Positions 44,901 to 56,900 of a DNA stretch of 64,000 bases are shown here, one piece after another. Made by a program: the position numbers and the translations under genes. The stretch is taken from the NCBI GenBank assembly GCA_022410635.1, contig JAJVDF010000277.1, forward strand, positions 345,042-409,041, read 5' to 3'. Numbering within the stretch: the stretch's first letter is position 1; the number at the start of each line of letters is the position of its first letter. The notes under the pieces are model-generated. The model was not told the origin of the DNA, made no database searches, and worked only from the letters and a program-made list of their open reading frames with translations. The DNA comes from Tretioscincus oriximinensis (lineage: Eukaryota > Chordata > Lepidosauria > Squamata > Gymnophthalmidae).

Positions 44901-47900
44901 GTAATATTCTAAGAGTTAAGCTCCTCTGGAATTATTATTAAGAGTCTAGAGCAACCACAAGCCACATGGAGAAAGTTCCTGATTGCACACTTCTGAGTAT
45001 TTTGATAATGCAAAAAAATCCAGAACGATGCACATGCCAACTCAAGGCCATTTCTGCTTCAGAGAAGAAGAAGAGGAAGAAGAGAAGGAAGAGGAGGAAG
45101 AGGAAGAAGAAGAATCGAGTTTTTATAGGGTTAATTTTTGCCCAAAGGCTTACATGTTATTCTATCTTCCCCATCCGGTTAATGATGGTACTCATTTATC
45201 TAATTGATATGCAAATTACAAAGAGTATGTCATTCATTTGGAATCACATTTCTATGCACCACAGAGTAGATTTTAATGCTATTCCAGAAAACCTATCATG
45301 AGAACTATGGCATGGCTATGATGATAGCCCCACTGATCTGTGCAACAATCCCCTTGTAGCTATGTTGTAAATGCATGTTTTAGATCCTCCCTCTCCAGGA
45401 GAAGGATCACTTTTTTAAACTAGTGGTTAGTCAAACTGTTGATTAAAAGAATGTTGACATATTTATTTATATTTTCCGACTGCCCTATACCTGAAGGTCT
45501 CAGGGCAGCTAACAGTAAGAACTAGATTAACATATTAAAACAACAATAATTTTCAGCTAAAGGGCAAGTTAAAGAGGTGTGCCCTAGCTTTCTTTTTTAT
45601 TTTCCCTTCCCTTTTCAAGACCATGTCTTAAATTGTGATAAATTGTGATTCTACTCATATCAGTCGACAAATGTGTATATTCTAAGGTTGTCACCTGTCC
45701 CGTATTATACAGGATGTCCTGTATTTCAGATAATAATTATGATTCAGTGTCCTGTAAAATACCACTATTATCATGCTTGTTTCGAAATATCTGGAACTGG
45801 AATTGCTGCTTCGATATATATCGATCATTATATTCTAATCAATACAAACTCATCGATTATCGAAGTTTCAGCAGGCAGCAAGTTCGACGCTACTAGCGCT
45901 CTCAATGTGAGGAAAGCGAATCTCAGTTCTCAGCTGGATGTTGTAAGCGAAACTCAATAGAAAGGAACAGGAAGTAGGAAGTGTGGAAGTGTCTTATTTG
46001 AATGGTAGTGGAGTCAGATGTTGTGATTGTTATTTTTTTAGTGTCCCTTATTTTTAAGAGCTTGTCCCTTATTTCACTTAAGGGACGGATAGATCAGTCG
46101 CTAAGGAATCTGTCTCTCACCTGGGAGATGGGGTTTGGAAGCCCTGTGTGGGACGTGGGGAGGGGTGAGCACCTTCCACTAGCCTGTAGCTCTAGGCAAC
46201 CCAGCTATTCGAAAGCATGAATTGCAAGAAATTGCAACTGACTGCAAGTAGATACATGGGAACCACCACAACCTGGTAGGGAAGATAGAATGTCAGCCTT
46301 CGGGCAAAAATACCCTTGTAAGCCGCTTTGAGTCCCTTTGAAAGGTGAAAAAAGCGGAGTATAAGACCCCAGTTCTTCTTCTTATCAAAAGGTTACAACC
46401 CTAGTATACTAGCAGAAATTAATCTCTATAAATCTCTCTTCAAGTTAAAAAAAAATCCATGGGGGAATTTAGATATTCAAACAGAGACTGGACAGTCATC
46501 TTTCTGGGATGGTTTAATGAATCCTGCATCGAGCAGGGGGTTGGACCCGATGACCCTGGAGGTCCCTTCCGACTCTATGATTCTATGATTCTATGATTCT
46601 ATGATATTCATACAAACATCAAACTATCTGCAAAAGGAATTCAAATCACTGCTGGTTCCTAATCTCTAGAAGTTTAATTGGACTATTTGAAAGGGAGAAG
46701 GAAACAGGTTTTTACATGAACCTGGGAATAGACATAGAAAGAGAAGAACAGCCTAAAGAACTGACCATCGATAACAACCTCCCAGTAACTGAGACCTAAC
46801 ATAATAAGGTAAGGAAAAAACCCTGGGAAAGTATAACATAAAAAGGGACTGACCTGTATTTTGTCCCCAAGATCTACTCGAAGGACGACGATGGTGCCAT
46901 ATGCCTGTAATGTCACTGCACGGCCCTCAGGAGCTGGGCTGTTCTGCACAAAGATTTCAAATTGCGTAAGCGTGGCATCTTCAGAGCAGGTGCTGGCCAT
47001 CTGGTAGACACAGGTGCCCTTGAACTCAAAATCTTTGCCATCAAAAGTGGTATAGAGATAATCCCCCGAAGATGTACACGTGGAAGGATTGAGAGGGTAG
47101 CATCCTGGGACACCATGCATCACTTCACATTTCTCACCAGTTTTGCACTCTGATGCAACACACACTTCAGTACCTAGGACAGGGTCACATGTGCAGAACG
47201 ATTTACAGTTCTCGTCACCCCAGAACTGATCTCCGGGCTTGTAATGTGTTCCCTTATATGTGCAGCCACAGGTTCCAACAGGCACACAAACATCTCCCTT
47301 TCGCACATAACCTTCATTGCAATGGCAAGTTTCCATACATGGCTTTTGACAGGAAACAGGAGCAGCACGGTCTTCACAGGTGGCTGGACAGGCATTTCCA
47401 CAGGACTCGTAGTGACTATTCTCAGGACAATCTTTTGCTATAAGCAAAGAGAACCACTAAGTGAAAAGGGATTCAGAAACTATTATCCAGCTCTGCAGAA
47501 CTACTTCAAAAGGAGAAGAGAATTATGTATTTTCCTAGTCTGCTCATTAATAAAGATCCCAAAATAAAATCATTAGTTATTTTTAAAAAGTGCTTATTTC
47601 TATATCAGGTTTATATGAATCTTTAGAAACAGCCATTTTTGTAAACATTTCAATCTAGCAGCCATTCGTCCACTCAAAAGAAGTGAGGGGACTCAGATGC
47701 CCTCATTACCTTTACTGTAGCAGTCCATGATGCCTTTCCTAATTTCACAAGTTTCTCCCTCTGAACAGGTATGGGGGTCACAGAAAAAGCCCCCAGCTGG
47801 ATTGCAGACGCATTTTTCCATACAATCATTTTGCAAGATAGGCACATTGGGCTGGATATTAGAAAGAAAAATTACAAGCATTTGATTCAGTTCACATACG

Positions 47901-50900
47901 TATCTTTGAACGAACATTGTAAAAATCCAACCAGTTGAACATGAACTGTCCAGTTAAGCAGTAGATGTTTGTTGTTTTCCATTGAAAAGGACTTTTTAAA
48001 ATAGACAAAACAGCAGCAATTGACCTTGTTTGTAAATGTACTCAAATGTGAATGTGAACATACATTTATTTGTTGGTACTGTTTGCCATGGGTGTTCAAT
48101 TCAGCAGCAAATCAAATGTGAATATTCTGTTCCTGCATATCCTTAAATGTAATGTTCAAAGGGAGTTTTTCTCTAAAATGGATTAGATTTCCAATAAACT
48201 GAATTTAAAAGATGCTTTAGTAGCAGAGTTTTTTTTAAGAAAAAGCTCTGATAGCTTATCAAACTTCTCTTGCCTTATACTTATTAATGCATAGGAAGGG
48301 AGGTGGACCATGTGTGTGTGTGTGTATGCATCCCACCTTATACCTAAAGGTTTCAGCTCATGTGTGTAAGTAATCATGCTGTGTTCTTTAAATATGCATG
48401 GAAATGTTTAACAGCCCAGAGAAACACTCAGTCCCATCTATGCTTCCCAGTCCACATACCGGGAAATACTGGCCATGTTCAAAGCAGCCACACATATCCA
48501 TGGACATGCATTGGATGCCATCAGAGAAGAAGCCATCGTCACATTGACAGCCCTCGGCACAAGACTTGGGGCACTGAATGTCATCTGTGAGTCCAGCACA
48601 GTCGACTTCACAGATGTTAGAACAGATGGAATAGTGGCTATTGCCTGGACAAGTCATGGCTGCAGGAGAAAAGACAAAGGAGATTAATGGATGGGTTTAA
48701 TGTAGTACATAAGTGGAACTAAACTCTTCCTGCTTGTGACAAGCACAAAAGATGCAGTCAAGAACAACAGAAGATGCAAGAACAGGCTTCAAAGGAAGAA
48801 CACAGCATTTGCAAATAGATAATTTGCTGCGTCAAAGCATTTTACTAGGCAAGAATGCAAAGAACCCTATATTTCCAGAAAGGTTTCATAAGAGGAAAAG
48901 GAAAGCTCATGGGAAAAGATAGGTTAAGATTTCTGGCTAAAGAAATATATAGCTCTTGCAGGAACCCCTCTTGGGGTTAGAAAGGAAAAGAAGAAAAGAG
49001 GAGGGAAAATCATGTGTTCACTTATTTAAAATTGGGGAGCACAATTTTAAAAAGAGAAAGAAAGGGGTTATCGAAGAGACATAGAAAAAGGAAGCTAAAT
49101 CCAAGTTGGGCTCTGCCCCTTCCCAGTGCTAACACTGGGACAGATTCTTTCAGAGAATGATGGCAAACATAGGCCCTTTCCCCACTTGTTGGTTTGCCCC
49201 ACTTTAAAGACACTTACAAAAGCAAACACATTAACCATGTGTCCCCATTTTACCTCACTTGCCTTCAAAATTCAAGCCCCAGAAGGAACTGCTGTACTTG
49301 TCTCACTACAATCCCCAGAATTCTCTATGAATCTGCCTACTGTTTCCAGGTAGCCTCTACACAGACAAGAGCCAATGAAATATTTACAAATTTGCATAGA
49401 AGCTGCTCTCCCGTCCTCCGGAAATATTTTTCGTTAGGAAGCTGTTTATATCAGAGGATATGCGCTGGCTAAATACTGCACAGGAAAGACCTTTAAAGCA
49501 CATGGAAGGCTGGACACGCATGGTTCCATGGGACACAGTGAAGGTAAAATCGCCTCCAAAGCACGGTTTTTCAGCCATGGGCATGTATCCATAGGCTGTG
49601 AGCACACAAAGGAAGAAAAAGGTTGGAAATCTGCTGTTGGTTGCCCACTATGAGCTGCTGTGTCCGTGTTTTCGACTTCTCTTGCACGGGCGGGGACACA
49701 ATGGGAAGGACTGCAGGGCTTGTAATGGAGGACACCTGCCCCTTCGCTATGCAGCCAGAAAATATCTGCAAAAGGAGGTTCCTCCTTTGTCAGCTATTTG
49801 GAGACTGCATAACGAAGGGAAGCGATTCCTCCATTTTGCCATGTAGCCTCAAGAGGAACCTCGCACTACCCAAGAGGGAAGTAATCATTGCCATTACACT
49901 ACCTTATAAAAAAGGGAGAAAGAACAGAATCCCTATGCAGTTGCTACTCACGGCAGAAGGACGGGGTTCTCCAGGGCTGGATGTTGACCTCGGCCGCCTG
50001 ACAGGCAGTCACATAGCTCCGGATACTTGCACACAGGATCTCTTGCTCACCTCCTCCTAGGCACAGCTCAGTAACACAGTTGTCTAGATATGGATCTGGG
50101 TTTACAATGGGATAGCATTCCCTGAAGGGTCCATCAGGAGCTGTAAGGATCCCACAGAAGTTGTGCTCTTTGTAAAGCTTTTGCATATTTCCATCACAGA
50201 TCGGACAGGTGATCCCTGAGCATCCATCATCACAGACCTGACCAGCTATTTGAATTTTCCAGGCAGCACCAAACACAACCTCATCCTTGACCACAGTGCC
50301 ATCAGGGAGTTGAAGATCATCGTTCCTGTCCCCATTATAGTTGCCGCACAAACCACGCATGTAATTCTGGTAGGAGCTTGGTACAGTGACTCTCAGGTGG
50401 TAAAAGAAATCATAAGACACAGCAAAGCCAAAGTTTGTGTCGATCCTGATGTTTATGCCATGTTTATAGATTCTGAGATGTCCATCCAAAAGAGACACTG
50501 GGAAACGATACAATTTTTCATTTATCTGAAAGAGTAAGGGCATTTTTTGCTCAGTAAAATAAAATAATCAAGCTTCTTAACTTCAACAAAAATTCCTCTT
50601 CCAAAGTGAATCGGTTTAGTATCGCAACAGCAAACATTATAAGTTTATTTTCCTGTCACACAACATTGCACAAGAAAGTAAGGACTGGAATTTACTACCA
50701 GAAAAGCTGGTAGCAGCACAAAAACAAAAACAAAACCATTAAATCAGATCACCCCTCAAATGCCCTCTTTCGAGGCTGAAGAGGCCCAGACATTGCAGCT
50801 TGACTTCATAAGGGAGGAGTGTGGGAGGAACCTCTTGCTTTTGTTCTATCACATAGAAGAGAAAGTCCTGGACAGGCCTTGAACTACTCCATTTCAATGG

Positions 50901-53900
50901 AAAGCATGTAAAGCATTACAAAAAGAAATTAACACCCACGTTATAAAAAACCAGCAATAAGAATCTCACCATGACTGATTCCCATTTGCTCCGCATCAGT
51001 ACAATCTTGAAGTCAAGGATGTCCACCTCAACTCTCTTGGCAGCCACAATCTTCCCATTGCCCCAGGCTTCGTTTGAGACAGCAACAGCAATAGGTTTCA
51101 AATCTGGGTTTGGTTTGTGCAGTTCAAGGAACACATATGTACAAGTGCCCTGGAAACGAATGGGGCGCCCGTCAAAGGATATATGAAGACCACCAGTGAG
51201 AGAACAGGTGGCTTTTTGAGTGGGATGGCATTTCCGGTAGCCATTCACCAGTTTGCATTCTTCATTGGGCCCACAGGAGACCACATCACAGACCACATTT
51301 CCACCAGTTTGGCACTGACACCTCTTTTCACAAGTTGGATAGAAATAATCCTTCACGGGGTAATAGTGACCCTCATAGAAGCAGCCACATTCAGCCAGTG
51401 GGACACAGTTATGGCCACTCAGGGCAAAGCCATCATCGCACACACAGTCTTCCTCACATTTGGCAGGGCAAGGAACCTGGATGTGAAGACTGCTGCAAGA
51501 GGTTCCACAGTTTTTGGCACATAGGTCATAATGACTGTTGGGAGGACATGGTGGGGCTGCAAACAGAAGCAAATAGATTAGCCTCTTCTTCAAAGCTGGA
51601 GAAAACACTTTGATAGTACTTTCTCTTTCTCTTTTCTACCCAGCCCTTGCTACCAAAGGTGTAGGTTTAACTGATTGATCATGTTTCTGATAGACACAGA
51701 AAATGATTGACCTTTAGGGCCATTTTCTGGCCCTTTCTGCACTTGTTTGGGGAAATGGTCCAGGTGGTTCATGGGAAACACCATAATCTAACCCTTACAA
51801 AAACCACTGAAGCAATTCTCTTGTCTGACCTGTCTTTCCTCACTAAGGACCTGTATGATCCCTCTGGCCCAAGGTAAAAATCCTGCCCAGGGACAATACG
51901 AAACCTTTGGGTATCAGATACAAATGCAAGAATAAAAATGTATGTTGATAAATTATGTAAAATGTTCTTCCCCTCCCTCCCTCTCTTCCTCCTTCTAGGG
52001 CAGACTACTTTCCTTTTTTTAGTGCCCCATCTTGTATTATTAGCTCTTTCCCAGAATTTTGCAGCATGTACTCACGGCAGAAGGTTGGAGACCTCCAAGG
52101 ATACACAGTGATCCCAGCATTTTGGCAGGCTGTGGCATAACCAGCAACTGCAGCGCAAACATAATCATATCGTCCTTTGTAAAAACAGAAGTCGTAGATA
52201 CAATCCAGGAAGGCACCTTCTTGATCAACATGGCCATGGCACTCACGGAAGGGCCCATTCTTGGCCAGAATAATTCCACAAGCTTCACCAGAGGCACGCT
52301 GCTGCTGTTCCATGGTTTCGATACCTGGACACTTGGGATCAACAATCTCATGGCATTTGGGATCTATCTTGCGGCCATCTGTGCCAAATGCTGGTCCACT
52401 GGGTATGAGGATACTACCAGGCACAAGCTTGTCATCTTTTGGATTGCCATTAAAATTGCCACACAGACCTTGCAGGAAGCCTTTGTAAGTGTTTGGTACA
52501 GTGACAGTCACACGGCTATCCCAATTGAAAGTGACCACAAGACCAAAGTCAGTCTCAATAGCAGCCTCTTGGCCTTTCCTGTATGCCTTGATTTTTCCTC
52601 CAGCTAAGCTGAGTGGGAGGTAAGAGATCAAGCCCCCAACCTACAAAAATAAAGGTGCTTGTTAGTACAGAAGAAACAGAAGTGCGCCATGAAAATACAC
52701 ACACCAAGAACTCCGTCCTACTGAACTTTCTATTTCCAGGGGAGTTTGAAATAATAAAGTATGGCCACCTCCAAACATTGGTTCGTGAAATCATGTTTTG
52801 CTTATTCAGGAATAAAGTGCTACTTTATTGCCCAGGCACTCCTTTGATACTTTAGATTCTTCCACGTTTTTTGTTTTATGTAACGGTCATTCCAATTGGT
52901 TGCTTGTATTTTTAGACAAAGGTATAGGCATTCATCACATTAGCTCTCCTCAATTAGCCCATATAGCCCCCAAAATGCAGAGTAATGAGAGACTCTATCA
53001 TGAATGTTCTAAAAACCATGGCTTTTTAAACCCAGTATATCTAGTGCCTCATGCACTAGTGAAGCACTGATAAAACATGTCTGCCAAATCAGATGCTGCT
53101 GTATATTACTCTCACACATTGAGAACACTTCTGATCTCCTAATCCAAATCATGGACTGAAGAAGAAGGGGGAGGATCTGGGTTTTATACCCCAACCTTCT
53201 ACCCAAAAGGACTCAGAGTGGGTTACGGGGATACCTATTCCATCTTCCCCACCAGATTAACGGTGGTAATCATTTATCTAATCAACATGTACATTTCAAT
53301 ATACATTGCAAATTTACTATCTTTTGAATAGCTGAGTTAGCTAGAGCTGAAAGCTCACTCCACTCCACATCTGACTCAGGGCTTCAAAACCAGATCTTTC
53401 AGTTGAAAAACCAACTTCTTAGCAACTGAGCCATTCATACCTGCTCAACAAGGAGATGTTTGTTCTGTTTCATCTGATTCATTATATAATCTGCATTTTC
53501 CTTTATGTGATACATTTTCTGTTTTGACATTTATGGAATTTATTCAAATAGTCTATCGTTATAATTATTGTTGCTGATGATGATGACAATGATATCATAT
53601 TTCCATTTGAAAAGGAAAGCTGTAAGAACCTTCCTTGCTATTTAAATTTCAGCCCTTCTTTCTGAATTATTATACACAATATTTACATGGTGGTCGATTT
53701 CAGAGAAATAGCCGTGTGAGTAGAAAGTCCAGCAAAGAGACTAGTAGCACTTGGAGACTAACAGGAGAAAAGTAGGTGGCAAGACCTATAGTAGACATGT
53801 CTACTTCTTCACTATCTCCATGGATACCCTTGACAGGATGCACAGGAGATAATGAACAGAAGCCAAGTGTTTAGCCAACTTACCATGATTCTGCCATTAT

Positions 53901-56900
53901 ATTGCCGGCTAATAATGATCTCAAAATCATAGACGTTGATCTGCACAGCCCGAGTCCAGGATACAGTAGTACTTCCCCGATACTCATTTTGAACATAGAT
54001 GCTGAATTCTTCCAGTAGCTTGACTGTTTGGGAAACTTCAGAGAGAACATAAATACAGCTTCCTTGGAAGTCATACCTCAGATTGTCAAACGTGAGGTAG
54101 TGGGGGTCCCCAGTTGCAGTACAGATGCCTTGGCCAGTAGGGTAACAGCCTTGGATACCGTTCACTGTTTGGCATTGTTCTGTTGGTTTACAAGCAGTGG
54201 TTGTACAGTCTATCATCTTTGTGGTTGGGTTGCACACACACCTCTTCGTACAGGTACCATCAGCCCAGAAACTCTCACCAGGGGCATATGGGCGCCCTTC
54301 ATATTGGCATCCACAGCTGCTCTTGGGAATGCATGCTCCCTGGCTCAACACAAAACCTTCTTTGCATTGGCAACCTTCCACACATACAGCTGGGCAGATG
54401 GCTGGACTTTGAATTTTCTCGTCCACACAAGTAGGTGGGCAGGCCGTTCCACAAAGTTGGTACTCACTGTTTGGTGGACATGGCAGAGCTATGCAAGTGA
54501 AAAACAAAAATGACAGAAGTCAAGCAATGCTGTGCAAACATACTGTATAATCATGAAAGATCATGGAAGGCAGATGTGTGCCAACATCTGCCCTTGCCTT
54601 GGTGCTGACTAAACTTTTTGCATGTGTAACCATGGCCTGTGTGATGCAGGGTAAAAGCATTCTAGGTCAAGCAATGTTGGGTAAAGGGGATAATTCTGGT
54701 AGTCTTCAAGTCATGATCCCAGGAATGGTCCTGGAAGTAAGTCATCTTCCAGAGGGCAGCAAAATAGTGTTGGATTCTGGGATGCACTGAAGGCACTGGT
54801 CCATGTGGGACTTCTCATTAAACACTCCAAAGTTGCAGATTCTATGTAAAGAAGTGGATTATATGGGGAGACTGTGCCACCACTACATATCAAGGGAAGT
54901 CAAATCTCCATTGATGCATGAAGACATGTAGACTCCACAGCCCCATCACACTGTCAGCATGGTCAAGAAGGTCTGTACAGATGTTGCACCAACCAAAGTC
55001 CTGAACCCAACAATGTTTGAAGCATCACATATCCAAACAGAAGTACTTTTTAAATGAGAGTACATATTTCCTAAAAGCTAGGACAGAAAGAGACATCAAA
55101 TCTTTAAAGGAAAGATCCTTTGCCTACTTTAACTAGTTCATCCTGTGCGCCACACATCACTGTGCATACTTACGACATCCAGCTACCTTCCTCCATTCCC
55201 CAATTTGGACTCCCTCTCGCTGGCACGCATCAGTATAGGCCTGAAGAGCATCACACAGCGATTGCTTCTGTCCTTGAGTAGAACACATATCAAACACACA
55301 GCTTTCAAAGAAGATGGTAGGAGGCAACTTAGAGTGGCAAGAGGCAAAGGGCCCATTCGAAACCTTGGTTATTAGGCCACAGTAGATCTCAGCTTGAAAC
55401 CTTTGGGCCATATCAGCTGGGCAAGGTTGGCAAGGCCCGTTGCAATCATTCCAGCAATGGCTATCTTCATCCTTCACTACCCAGCTCTTCCCAAAGTCAT
55501 TCTCATTAGCTTCAATTGTTCCTGCTGGATTTTGGAAATCATCTTTGGGATTTCCATTGTAATTTCCACATAAGCCACAAACAGCACCTTGGTAAGTACT
55601 GGGAACTGTGACACGGAGGTGCTGACTCCAGTCATATGATACTTTGAGAAAGAAGTCTGTAGCAAGGAGAACATTGCAGCCACTGGGCACAATCCTCAAT
55701 TTCCCATTATTGAGTGAGATGGGCAAGTGTGTCCGGACTCCATTGACCTATATCACAAGGAAAGGTTGGTTTAAATGTCAGGTAATTAGAAATTATCTTT
55801 TCCTCATGGCTCAATTTTGTAAGTCATGGTATTTTTTTTACTGATCCACATTTTCTGTTCCTATGTTTCAATTCCCACCATTTCCTCCGCTAAGAAACAT
55901 GTGTGAATGTACTTGTCTAGTCGCTTGCACTTGAACTGAGAGATTCTAATCAAGAGAAGGGTGTCAACACCTGTGGTTGGACCAGTAGTCAGCCCTGATG
56001 CTATGTCAGAGCTGATCCACAGCATAAATCAAGTCAAAACAGTGAGGAAAATGTGCCCTTATTTTAATTCAGCTGCTATGTAACGAACCTACTATTTGTC
56101 TGACAAAGGCCATCAGTGTAGCATTGGAAAGGAGCACAATAAAAAGCCAAAACAAAAAGCGCAAACACATGGTGAGCCCCAGGAAGACCCTTCTGGTGTT
56201 GCATCAAGTGACGTTAATCAGATGGACAGTAAAGAATGTTCATGCACAAGTCTCGTGGGCCACAGGGAGAAGCAGAAGCTGGTTTGCCATTAAATGTGAC
56301 TTTCCTCTCAGCATCTAAAGGATGCCTCTGACAAAGAGTTTCAAATTAGGAGCTCACCTGAGTGGTTAGAAGAAATGTGTTTGGTTCATCTGACCTTTTT
56401 TCTTCTTATCTTAAACTGGATTGAGGTAAGAATAAAAATCTGATAGCAATAGAGGATACATTCATATGTTGTTTATCTCACTCTACAAAAACTTGGGGAA
56501 AGTTGGGAAATTTGCCATAAATAATTGTGGGAATCCAGCTATAGTAGAGCTAGGAAGAGCAGTAACTACCCTTTTTCTGGCTAGGATTTCTAGCAGGAGT
56601 TCCTGTGACTAGCTTGACCTGACAGTCCTGTCCCTGCCCAGCAGCTGCTGGATCAGAAGCATGAAGGCATTCACCATCATTCCTTTTTCCTATTGGAAAA
56701 ACAGAGATGGTGAATAAAACACCCTTTGCCTTTTCTGCATTTCCTTATTGACCTGGGGAGGACTGGATAGCAAATAGACTACAGGTACTACCACTGTCCC
56801 TCCACAATGTAGAAATAGGGAAGAGTGTGGTGGCAAGGGGGGAACACACTTCAGAGTCTTTTTTCATGCTCAGAATCTTTTTTTCATCCTCTAAAGGTAT

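Larger units (their letters stand above)
42945..46853 (-). other. Gene 2 intron 10, 3.9 kb
   Basis: GTCAGT donor to ATCCAG acceptor. Contains two CR1 pieces, two SINE copies, a C14 homopolymer at 43567-43580 and a GC-rich patch at 43700-44140 of unknown origin. Confidence 0.7.
52641..53883 (-). other. Gene 2 intron 4
   Basis: GTAAGT donor to TTGTAG acceptor, 1.24 kb. Contains a SINE and a short family B piece. The remainder is unassigned. Confidence 0.65.
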
